Shown: positions 56,534 through 64,000 of the stretch, in pieces
Numbering within the stretch: the first letter of the stretch is position 1
Layout of the letters: each line of letters opens with the position of its first letter
NCBI RefSeq assembly: GCF_014842995.1
Contig: NZ_JACYXL010000001.1
Location: forward strand, 497,183 to 561,182
Reading direction: 5' to 3'
Origin: Rhodanobacter sp. 7MK24
GTDB taxonomy: Bacteria > Pseudomonadota > Gammaproteobacteria > Xanthomonadales > Rhodanobacteraceae
Length of the DNA: 64,000 nt
Made by a program: the position numbers and the translations under genes
The notes under the pieces: model-generated
Seen by the model: only the letters and a program-made list of their open reading frames with translations
Database searches by the model: none
Told to the model about the DNA's origin: nothing

Positions 56534-57660
56534 CGCAGCAGGGTCGCCGGATCGATGCGACGCATGCTGCGCATCGCCGCCATGCCCGAGACCGCCGCCT
56601 GGCCCATCACCAGAGCGATGCAGGCGAGCGCGGCCAGCGGGCCGAGCGTCACCGGCACATCTTCGGCGCGTGCCGCGAGCAACAGCACCACCCCGAGCAC
56701 GGTGGCGCCGACGAGGCCCAGCGCGCCTACCCAGAACGCCTGTTCCAGCACTACCTTGCGCAGCGCGCCCACGCCCACGCCCAGCGCATTGAGCGTGGCG
56801 TACTCGCGCACCGAGCCTTGCACCGCGCCGACCAGGGTCTGGCTGGTGATCACCGCGCCGACCAGGAACACGATGCCGGCCAGGAACAGCACACCGGCGC
56901 CGGCGCCGGTGTCGAACAACCAGTAGCGCACCGAACGCCGCGCGAAATCGGCGGAGCTCCACGTGGTATAGGGACCGAACGCGGTGCTGCCGCGCAGACG
57001 AACTGCCACGGCGTCGGCTTGGGTGGGATCGCGCAGTTTGGCGACCAGATAGGTGGGGCCATTGTCGGCGGCGTCGGTGTCGAGCCGGCGCGCGGTGTCC
57101 AGCGAGGCGATCACGTTGATGCCGCCCAGTCCGCGCAGGCCACTGCTCACGCCGACCACGCGCACGCGCTGACCGTTGATGGTGGCGGTGCGGCCCAGCG
57201 CCACACCGAGCTTGTCGAGGTCCGCGCGATCCACGATCACCGCGTCAGGTTCGGCCAGCCGGGCACGCAGGTCGGGCGGCAACACCCTGGAGAACATCAG
57301 GCCGGCGGCGGCCGGGTCGATGCCGGAGACGAACACCGACACGCCGCCGGTATCGCCCGTGCCGCGCCAGTCGCCGTCGATCCACTCGTAAGGTTCCACG
57401 CGTGCCACCGCCGGATCCAGCAGGATGCGCGATTCCACGTTGGCGTCGATCGAGCGCCCCGAGCCCACGCTCTGCGTCCCGGGGAACCCGATCCATACGT
57501 CGGCCGACGAGCCGGTGATGTACACGCTGGTGGCGCCGAAGATGCCCAGCACCAGCGCCAGCTGCAGCAGTTGCAGCAGCCCGGCGAAGCCGACGGCGAG
57601 GATGGCGGGCAAGAAGCGCCGCCATTCGTACACCAGCGTCTTGCGCGCCAGGGCCACCAT
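56530..57660 (-). CDS. FtsX-like/MacB-type ABC permease
   Basis: A 376-residue permease with an N-terminal helix (about 17-40), a large periplasmic domain (about 45-250) and three C-terminal helices (about 260-370; the last in ALACIALVMGQAAVSGMA). This is the topology of MacB and LolC/E permease subunits with the ATPase on a separate gene. It pairs with the downstream ATPase and adaptor. It shares one base with the outer-membrane channel stop. Confidence 0.88.
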   Translation of the reverse strand: MVALARKTLVYEWRRFLPAILAVGFAGLLQLLQLALVLGIFGATSVYITGSSADVWIGFPGTQSVGSGRSIDANVESRILLDPAVARVEPYEWIDGDWRGTGDTGGVSVFVSGIDPAAAGLMFSRVLPPDLRARLAEPDAVIVDRADLDKLGVALGRTATINGQRVRVVGVSSGLRGLGGINVIASLDTARRLDTDAADNGPTYLVAKLRDPTQADAVAVRLRGSTAFGPYTTWSSADFARRSVRYWLFDTGAGAGVLFLAGIVFLVGAVITSQTLVGAVQGSVREYATLNALGVGVGALRKVVLEQAFWVGALGLVGATVLGVVLLLAARAEDVPVTLGPLAALACIALVMGQAAVSGMAAMRSMRRIDPATLLR

Positions 57661-59099
57661 CAGTGTGTTGCTCCCGCGGCATCGGTGGACTTCGCGTCGG
57701 GCGCCTCGTCCGCCGGCAGCGGTGCGCCGCCCAGGGCCTTGAACAACGCCACGTAGGCGAGGCTGTGGCTGGCGCGGGCATCGGCCAGTTCGATGGCGGC
57801 CTGCGTGGCGGCAAGTTGGCTGTCGGCCAGCGCCAGCGGACTGTCAAGTTGCAGCTTCACGCGGGTCTGCAGCGCGTCGCCTGCACGTTGCAACGCCTGC
57901 CAGGCTTCCAGGCTGTGCTGCTCGCGCTGCTGTTGCTGTTGCAGCGTGCCCAGCGCGGTCTCCACTTCGGCTACGCCTTGCAGCACGGCCTGGCGGTAGG
58001 CCAGCACGCTGGCTTTCAGCTCGTGCGACTTGGCGTGTTCGTTGGCCTTGCGCAGGCCCCAGTCGAACAACGGCATGTCGAACATCGGCCCCATCGTGAC
58101 CAGGCCGTTGTCCGAGGTGTGCTTGCGGTTGTTGTTGAGGTCGCTGGCCCAGACCATCGAGGCATCGAGGCCGAGCTTGGGAAAGCGGTCGGCATGCGCC
58201 ACGCCCAGCTCGCCGGCGGCGCGCAGCACATCGGCCTCGGCACGCGCGATTTCGGGGCGCGTGCGCAGCAGGTTGGCCGGTGTGCTGGGCAGTTCCCATG
58301 TGCCGAGTTGCGGCTGCAGGCCAGCCTGCAGCCAAGCCGGATCGGGGTGGTTCTGGCCCGCCAACACGGCCAGCCGCTGCGCGGCTTCGTTGATGGCCTG
58401 GCGCGGCGCGGCCAGTGCGGCCTGTGCCTGCGCGACGGTTGCGACGGCCTGATCCACCGCGTCGGTGGGCGCCAGCTGCAGGTGCTGGCGGATCTTCAGC
58501 AGGTCGAGCTGATGGGCATGCAGGTCGCTGGCCTGTTGCAGCAGGGTCTCCTGCTGCTGCGCGGCGCGCAGTTCGATCCAGTTGCGCACGACCTCCGCCA
58601 CCAGGGTCACGCGCGCCGCCTGCAGGTCGGCCATGTCGGCATCGAGCTGGCCCTGCGCTTCGCGCCGGCTGCCTTGCGCACGTCCGAACAGGCCGAACTC
58701 CCAACTGGCGTCGAAGCCGGCCACCAGATACGAGGCGCTGGCATCGGGGTCGATCACCTGGTCGGTGCTGGCTTTGAGGTAAGGCAGGTAGGGAGCACCG
58801 GAATGCTGCTGCAGCACCCGCGCGGCGCGCACCCGCTCGACTGCCTGGGCCACGTCGAGATTGTGCGCAAGCGCCTGGTCGACCAGGGCGTTCAGGGCGG
58901 GATCGTCGAAGGCGCGCCACCAGCTGCGCAGATCGGTGGGAGCCGGCGCCTGCGTCGCCGCCGCATGCTGCCATTGCGCCGGAATCGGCGGCTCGAGCTT
59001 CGGCATCGACACCGAGCAGCCGGCCAGCGCGATGACCGCAGCCAGCAAGCTTGTGCGCCAGCCTTGGCGCGTTGCGATGTCGGATCGGATCAGAGCCAC
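57660..59099 (-). CDS. outer-membrane efflux channel, NodT/TolC-type lipoprotein
   Basis: A 479-residue outer-membrane factor. A GTG start at 59099 is chosen because it puts the lipobox (AVIALAGC, lipidated C28) at the right distance; the frame is open to 59159 but that part is not protein-like. Two long alpha-helical repeats (DQALAHNLDVAQAVERVRAA and DARASHSLAYVALFKALG) are typical of the NodT family. It forms the exit channel for the pump encoded downstream. Confidence 0.9.
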   Translation of the reverse strand: MALIRSDIATRQGWRTSLLAAVIALAGCSVSMPKLEPPIPAQWQHAAATQAPAPTDLRSWWRAFDDPALNALVDQALAHNLDVAQAVERVRAARVLQQHSGAPYLPYLKASTDQVIDPDASASYLVAGFDASWEFGLFGRAQGSRREAQGQLDADMADLQAARVTLVAEVVRNWIELRAAQQQETLLQQASDLHAHQLDLLKIRQHLQLAPTDAVDQAVATVAQAQAALAAPRQAINEAAQRLAVLAGQNHPDPAWLQAGLQPQLGTWELPSTPANLLRTRPEIARAEADVLRAAGELGVAHADRFPKLGLDASMVWASDLNNNRKHTSDNGLVTMGPMFDMPLFDWGLRKANEHAKSHELKASVLAYRQAVLQGVAEVETALGTLQQQQQREQHSLEAWQALQRAGDALQTRVKLQLDSPLALADSQLAATQAAIELADARASHSLAYVALFKALGGAPLPADEAPDAKSTDAAGATH

Positions 59100-59184
59100 G
59101 GTCAGGTCACACAACAGTGGAGGGATGGGGAACGGATAACGACCGTGCGGAGCTGCCAAGGATACAGGGCGGGCGCCGAAGCTG

Positions 59185-60618
59185 TCAGCGCGTCGCCGGC
59201 GCTTCGGCCTGCGTAGCAGCGACGTGACCCCGGCGCGGCGCGGGGAATCGCACTTCCACGCATAGTCCGTGTTCCTCCGCCAGGCGGTAGATCACCTCGG
59301 CGCGATGGCGTTCGGCGATGCGCTGCACGATGGCCAGCCCCAGTCCGCTGCCTTCCTCGCTGGTGCCCGGCGCACGGAAGAAGCGTTCGCTCAGGCGGGG
59401 TACCAATTCGGGTGGCACACCTGGGCCATTGTCCTCCACCATGAGGTTGGCACCGCCGTCGGTGCGCGCCTGCAGGCTCACCGTGACGGTGCTGCCGCGG
59501 CCGGCGTAGCGAATGCAGTTGTCGATGAGGTTGTCCAGGAGGTCGTGCAAGCTTGCAGCATGCCCATGGATGCTTAGCGCTTGCTCAGGACCCTGGTAGC
59601 CGAGGTCGATACCGGCGGCCAGCGCATCGTGTACGCGCTGCGTCACCGCCTCGGGAACCCAGCGTGCGAGATCCAGCGGCACGTGTTCCACGGTTTCGGT
59701 GGAAGGCGCCTGTGCGCGGGTCAGCGCCAGCAGCTGCGCGGTGGTGCGCGCGGCGCGCTGGTTGAGGCGACGGATGTGGGTAAGCGCTTCGCGCACGTTG
59801 GCCGGATCGGGATCGGCGAGCGCGCGTTCCACGTGCAGGCCGAGGCCGGTGAGCGGCGTGCGCAACTGGTGCGCGGCGTCGGCAATGAAGCGGTCGTGCA
59901 GCGCCAGCATGCCGCGCAGGCGTGCGAACAATGCGTCGATGGTGCGGGTGAGGGGGAGGATTTCCTGTGGTACGTCCGGGCCGCCGATGGGCGTGAGTTC
60001 GTGGTTGCGGCGCGCAAGCCGCCGGGTCAGCGGGTCGAGCACGCGCAGGCCGTGGTTGACGCCGAACCACACCAGCGACAGCACGCACACGATCAACAGC
60101 GACTGGGTGAGGATCGCCAGGTACAGAATGCTGCGCGCTTGCGCATGGCGATCGCTGAGGGTCTCGGCCACGGTGATGACGAGGACGTCGCCGGGGTGGC
60201 CGTTCCATGGTGCGGTCAGCGTGACCGCGCGCAGCGGATGATTCTCCATGCGGGTGTCGAACAGCTCGGGTTTGGCGCCCATCGCCGGAATCCGCTGTGC
60301 CTGTGGCAGTTGGCCATTGCCGGCGACGAGGCCACGTTGGCGACTGACCACACTGAAGTAACCATCGCCGTTGGGGTCGTACTGCAGCAGGAAGCGCGCT
60401 TGCGGACTCAGCTCGCCGCTCAGCTGCTCGCTACCCATCATTTTGGCCAGCGTCAGCGCGTCGTTGCCGAGGTCACGGTCGTGTACGTGGTTCGCATAGC
60501 CCAGCGCCACGCCGTAGGTGAACAGGATGTCCAGCACCAGCAGGATGGTCACCGGGATCAGCAGAAAACCCAGCAAACGGCGGCGCAGGCTGGGGCGGCG
60601 GGCGGGAGCCTGGCTCAC
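59185..60618 (-). CDS. sensor histidine kinase of the OmpR-type pair controlling the efflux operon
   Basis: A 477-residue kinase with two N-terminal/central membrane helices, a short periplasmic domain, a HAMP-like linker, an HisKA motif AAHQLRTPLTG and a HATPase domain (VEDNGPGVP and GSGLGLAIVQR). It resembles QseC/PmrB-like kinases. It overlaps the response regulator by four bases and lies 85 bases before the outer-membrane channel gene in the same direction, so regulator and pump may form one operon. Confidence 0.92.
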   Translation of the reverse strand: MSQAPARRPSLRRRLLGFLLIPVTILLVLDILFTYGVALGYANHVHDRDLGNDALTLAKMMGSEQLSGELSPQARFLLQYDPNGDGYFSVVSRQRGLVAGNGQLPQAQRIPAMGAKPELFDTRMENHPLRAVTLTAPWNGHPGDVLVITVAETLSDRHAQARSILYLAILTQSLLIVCVLSLVWFGVNHGLRVLDPLTRRLARRNHELTPIGGPDVPQEILPLTRTIDALFARLRGMLALHDRFIADAAHQLRTPLTGLGLHVERALADPDPANVREALTHIRRLNQRAARTTAQLLALTRAQAPSTETVEHVPLDLARWVPEAVTQRVHDALAAGIDLGYQGPEQALSIHGHAASLHDLLDNLIDNCIRYAGRGSTVTVSLQARTDGGANLMVEDNGPGVPPELVPRLSERFFRAPGTSEEGSGLGLAIVQRIAERHRAEVIYRLAEEHGLCVEVRFPAPRRGHVAATQAEAPATR

Positions 60619-61301
60619 GTGCGGTCACCGTCGGCCGGACTTTCTTCCAGCAGGTAGCCCAGGCCGCGGATGGTGCGCACCCCGGTGCCGCTGCCTTCGA
60701 GCTTGCGGCGCAGACGATGGATGGCGATGTCCAGCCCGTTGTCGGTGAGCTCCTCGTCCCAGCTGCATAAGGCTTCGATCAGTTGCGCGCGGCTGGTGAC
60801 GCGGTCGGCGCGCATGGCCAGTGCCTCGAGCAGGCCGAACTCGCGGGCGGTGAGTTCCAGCGGCTCGTCGTCCAGCCACGCGCGATGGCCGGGCAGATCC
60901 AGCCGTAGCCGGCCGATCTTCAGCTCGGGCACGCCCTGGCTGCTGCTGCGGCGGAGCAGGGCGCGCACGCGTGCCTCGAACTCGCTGAGCTCGAAGGGTT
61001 TGACCAGGTAGTCGTCGGCACCGAGGTCGAGTACGCGGATGCGTTCGTCCAGGCCGTCGCGCGCCGTTACCACCAGTACCGGCGCGCTGCCGCCGCGGCT
61101 GCGCAGCCGGCGCAGCACTTCGCTGCCGTCCAGTTGCGGCAGACCCAGGTCCAGCACCAGCAGGTCGTAGTCGTGCTCGCGCAGCGCGGCGTCCGCCAGC
61201 TGGCCGCCGGCCACATGATCCACGGCGTGGTTGCTGTGGCGCAACGACGCGCAGATGCCTTCGGCGATGGAGGGGTCGTCTTCGGCCAGCAGGATGCGCA
61301 T
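60615..61301 (-). CDS. OmpR/PhoB-type response regulator
   Basis: A 228-residue regulator. The receiver (about 1-115) has LLAEDD, the phospho-Asp in LLVLDLGLPQLDG and the Lys in YLVKPFEL; the C-terminal winged helix contains ELTAREFGLLEALAMRADRV and RLRRKLEGSGTGVRTIRGLGYLL. It is the first gene of the six-gene minus-strand unit and pairs with the downstream kinase. It probably controls the efflux genes behind it. Confidence 0.94.
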   Translation of the reverse strand: MRILLAEDDPSIAEGICASLRHSNHAVDHVAGGQLADAALREHDYDLLVLDLGLPQLDGSEVLRRLRSRGGSAPVLVVTARDGLDERIRVLDLGADDYLVKPFELSEFEARVRALLRRSSSQGVPELKIGRLRLDLPGHRAWLDDEPLELTAREFGLLEALAMRADRVTSRAQLIEALCSWDEELTDNGLDIAIHRLRRKLEGSGTGVRTIRGLGYLLEESPADGDRT

Positions 61302-61595
61302 GCGGTTCGGGTTCCGTTCGTCGGCATGAAGGGGTGCACAGCTTGCCATGCGCCACCTGTCCAGTAGCTTAGAGCCTGCACGCGATTCCGCATGGGGCCT
61401 CGGCAAGGCGGCGCGGACGGCTGCCCGTCTACCGGCGTGTTCTCGTTCTTCAATGAGCCCGTTCGCAAACGGCTTCCCGTGCAGGCTTATGCAGGAGCCG
61501 GGCAGGATCTTTCCGTCGTCAAGGCATGACCTTTGGCCTATGACGGCGATGCCACGCTGCGTGCACGCTGGCGAATCACTCGCGGGGAGAGCGCA

Positions 61596-63866
61596 ATGGT
61601 GTCGATCAGGGGCAGGGGCGGGCTGTGGCTTGCCGCAGTGGCCATGGGCTGGTGCGCGACCGGTGCTGGCTTTGCGCAGCAGGCACCCGTAGCAGCGGGA
61701 AGCATGGTGGCGTCGCCCGCGGCAAGTACGGTGACGGCTGCGCTGGAGCCGATCCCGTTTGCGCCGGCGCATCAGACCATCATCACCACGCCAAGCGCGC
61801 CGACCGCCTGGGGCGGCGCACGCACCGGCCAGGAGGCAACACTGTCCGACCGCGTGGTGAGCTACACCATCAATGCCAGCCTCGATGCGGCCAAGCACCA
61901 GGTGGCCGGCAAGGAACACATGACCTGGCGCAACCGCAGCGACCGCCCGGTCAGTCATGTCTATTTCCATCTCTACCTCAATGCATTCGAGAGTGATGGC
62001 AGCACCTGGTTCACCGAGCGCAAGGTGCTCACCGCGCATGGCCGCTCACGGGGCAATGCGGAGCTGAAGGACGGACAATGGGGCTGGGTCCGCCTGCAGC
62101 GCGTGACGCAGGGCGATGCGGAGCTGAAGGACGCGATGCAGGCAGGTGCGGCGCTGAAGTGGAGTTTCGTGCATCCCGATGGCGGCCCCGACAGCGACCA
62201 CACCGTGGTGCGCATCGACCTTGCCCAGCCGGTGCCTGCAGGTGCCACGCTGGCGCTGGACATCGATTTCCTCAGCCAGCTGCCGCGGGTGGTGGAGCGC
62301 ACCGGCTGGTGGGGCGACTTCAACCTGGTCGGCCAGTGGTTTCCCAAGATCGGCGTGCTGGAACTGGCGGGCGAACGCGGTGCCACCGCGCCGCGCTGGA
62401 ACGTGCACGAGTTCCACTTCAACAGCGAGTTCTACGCCGACTTCGGCAGCTACGACGTGCATCTCGACGTGCCCAGCGACTACACCGTGGGCGCGGTGGG
62501 CCAGCTGCAGGGCGAGCCGCAGGCGGCGAACGGTCGCACCACCTACCATTTCATGCAGGGCGATGTGCACGATTTCGCCTGGGTGGCCGCCAAGGGCTAC
62601 AAGACGATGGACGGCACCTATACCGGCGCGGGCAGCCCGCCGGTGGCCGTGCGCGTGATCTATCCGACCGAATACGCGGCCAGCGCCGCGCCCACGCTGA
62701 AGTCCACCATCGACGCGCTGGGCTATTTCTCGCAGACCATCGCGCCCTATCCCTACCACACGGTCACCGCGGTGATACCGCCGTACAACGCGGACGAGGC
62801 GGGTGGCATGGAATACCCGACCTTCTTCACGTCCGAGGGCTACAAGGAGGTCACGCCGGGCACCCTCAGCCAGTACGGCAGCGACTTCGTGAACATCCAC
62901 GAATTCGGCCATGGGTATTTCTACGGCATCCTCGCCTCCAACGAGTTCGAGGAGCCGATGCTCGACGAGGGCATGAACGAGTATTGGGACGACCGCATGA
63001 TGCGCGAGCGCAAGCAGGACCTCGTGCTCGCCACGCCATTCATGAAGTGGCTGGGTGTCGCGCCGGCAATGAGCGGATTCCAGATGGAGCGCCTGGGCGC
63101 GCAATTGCAGCGCCCCGAGGATCCGCTGGCGCAGAACAGCTGGGACAGGCTTTCCGGTTCCAGCTACGGCACGGTGTACACGCGCACCGCCACGGCGATG
63201 CATGATCTCGAACAGCGCATCGGCGAGCCGGTGATGCAGAAGGCCATCCGCCTGTACTACCAGCGCTGGAGTTTCCGCCATCCCTCGGTGGCCGACCTGC
63301 GCCAGGCACTCGTCGACGGCTCGGGCGATGCCAAGGACGTCAACGAGATCTTCGACGAGGTGGTGTATGGCACGGCACACATCGATGACCGCGTGATCGA
63401 CATCGACACGAACGAGGTGCTGCCGCCGTCCGGCGTGATGTGGAAGGACGGCAAGCCGATGGCCGACCAGGCTGCGTTGGACAAGCAGGTCGCCAAACAG
63501 CGCGAGGATTGGAAAAAGGCCCATCCCGACGCCAGGCCTGGCGTCGGCGGGCCGTTCCCCTGGCACAGCACGGTGACCGTGTTGCGCGACGGCGCACGCG
63601 TGCCCGAGACCTTGCATGTCATCTTCGCCGACGGCAGCCACGAGGATGTGCGCTGGGATGACGATCGCCGTTGGGCGCGCTTCGAATTCGAGAAGGCCAG
63701 CAAGGTGGTGTCCGCCGAGCTTGATCCCGCCCAGCAGGTTTACCTCGACGCCAACAAACTCAACGACAGCCTCTCGACCAAACCGAACGGCGCTGCTTCC
63801 AGGCGCTGGACGGCCGACGCGGCCGCGTTGCTGCAAACCCTCTACTCGATGCTGGTGACGCTGTGA
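61596..63866 (+). CDS. exported M1-family metallopeptidase (aminopeptidase)
   Basis: A 756-residue zinc peptidase. The signal peptide ends near FAQQAP (about 26-31). The substrate-binding GAMEN-like motif is present as GGMEY (G403-Y407), and the zinc site is complete: H435-E436-F-G-H439, then E458 after 18 residues. A GGGGAGA ribosome-binding site decides the start at 61596; the frame extends 21 codons further. It is predicted to act in the periplasm. Two near-identical NAELKD/DAELKD hexapeptides near residues 153-180 are encoded by a direct repeat. Confidence 0.9.
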   Translation: MVSIRGRGGLWLAAVAMGWCATGAGFAQQAPVAAGSMVASPAASTVTAALEPIPFAPAHQTIITTPSAPTAWGGARTGQEATLSDRVVSYTINASLDAAKHQVAGKEHMTWRNRSDRPVSHVYFHLYLNAFESDGSTWFTERKVLTAHGRSRGNAELKDGQWGWVRLQRVTQGDAELKDAMQAGAALKWSFVHPDGGPDSDHTVVRIDLAQPVPAGATLALDIDFLSQLPRVVERTGWWGDFNLVGQWFPKIGVLELAGERGATAPRWNVHEFHFNSEFYADFGSYDVHLDVPSDYTVGAVGQLQGEPQAANGRTTYHFMQGDVHDFAWVAAKGYKTMDGTYTGAGSPPVAVRVIYPTEYAASAAPTLKSTIDALGYFSQTIAPYPYHTVTAVIPPYNADEAGGMEYPTFFTSEGYKEVTPGTLSQYGSDFVNIHEFGHGYFYGILASNEFEEPMLDEGMNEYWDDRMMRERKQDLVLATPFMKWLGVAPAMSGFQMERLGAQLQRPEDPLAQNSWDRLSGSSYGTVYTRTATAMHDLEQRIGEPVMQKAIRLYYQRWSFRHPSVADLRQALVDGSGDAKDVNEIFDEVVYGTAHIDDRVIDIDTNEVLPPSGVMWKDGKPMADQAALDKQVAKQREDWKKAHPDARPGVGGPFPWHSTVTVLRDGARVPETLHVIFADGSHEDVRWDDDRRWARFEFEKASKVVSAELDPAQQVYLDANKLNDSLSTKPNGAASRRWTADAAALLQTLYSMLVTL

Positions 63867-64000
63867 TGATGGCCAGGACGACTGCCCCGCGCGCCGGCTT
63901 CGGCGCCCTGTTCTCCGCGATGGCTGAGGCCGTGCAATGGCGTTTGCTGCTGCTGTGGCTGCTGCTGATGTTGCTGCCGGCCACGATGGTGGCGCTGCCG
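63866..64000 (+). CDS. start of a membrane protein, truncated by the window end
   Basis: The ATG overlaps the stop of the M1 peptidase (TGATG), suggesting co-translation. The visible 45 residues contain a hydrophobic helix (LLLLWLLLMLLPATMVALP) after a short basic N-terminus. The rest lies outside the window, so its identity cannot be given. Confidence 0.6.
   Translation, partial: MMARTTAPRAGFGALFSAMAEAVQWRLLLLWLLLMLLPATMVALP

Noticed and set aside
62040..62140. Direct repeat encoding NAELKD/DAELKD inside the M1 peptidase
   Set aside because: It is a roughly 20-base repeat within an intact coding frame and probably a local duplication; no sign of a separate element.

Overview
The window is a 64 kb piece of a GC-rich gammaproteobacterial chromosome. 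The gene order recA-recX-alaS-csrA-tRNA-Ser, the presence of gluQ, tcdA, htpX and hslR, and an S53 (kumamolisin-type) secreted peptidase fit the Lysobacterales (Xanthomonadales), most likely Rhodanobacteraceae (Dyella, Rhodanobacter, Luteibacter or a relative). This placement is inferred from gene content and order, not from a database search.

Layout. 1-1313: end of a class III aminotransferase. 1314-5518: an island of lower GC with a broken reading frame and a secreted S53 peptidase carrying FG-GAP repeats. 5519-12120: an unusual lipid-type locus of three transcription units: ketosynthase plus acyl carrier protein; a FemAB-like acyltransferase plus an arginase-fold protein; and an esterase, two four-helix EamA/SMR subunits and a DegT aminotransferase. 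12240-38293: mostly housekeeping genes: cytochrome c'-like protein, tcdA, GNAT, diguanylate cyclase, phbB, gluQ, htpX, htpG, transporters, hslR, two paralogous response regulators, a TetR/GST pair, katG, mutS, pncC, recA, recX and alaS. csrA and tRNA-Ser(GCT) follow at 38550-38915.

39379-51310 reads as one functional block. It has a sigma54-dependent two-component system, an outer-membrane porin with a small PstS-like binding protein, and a six-gene surface-glycan operon (GT9, GT39, two LAB_N mini-proteins, GT39, asparagine synthase). A near-consensus -24/-12 promoter lies just upstream of that operon, so the nearby NtrC-type regulator is a plausible activator. 51497-54578 is an arsenic resistance cluster (arsR, an arsC fragment, acr3, arsC, divergent arsH). 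54864-61301 is a six-gene operon that couples an OmpR-type two-component system to an ABC efflux pump with its own adaptor and outer-membrane channel. An M1 aminopeptidase and the start of a membrane protein close the window.

Most interesting points: the uncharacterised 5.5-12.1 kb lipid-type locus, the sigma54-linked glycan operon with a GT39 protein lacking the usual acidic pair, a compositionally foreign patch inside an otherwise normal alaS, and a truncated second arsC inside the ars operon.
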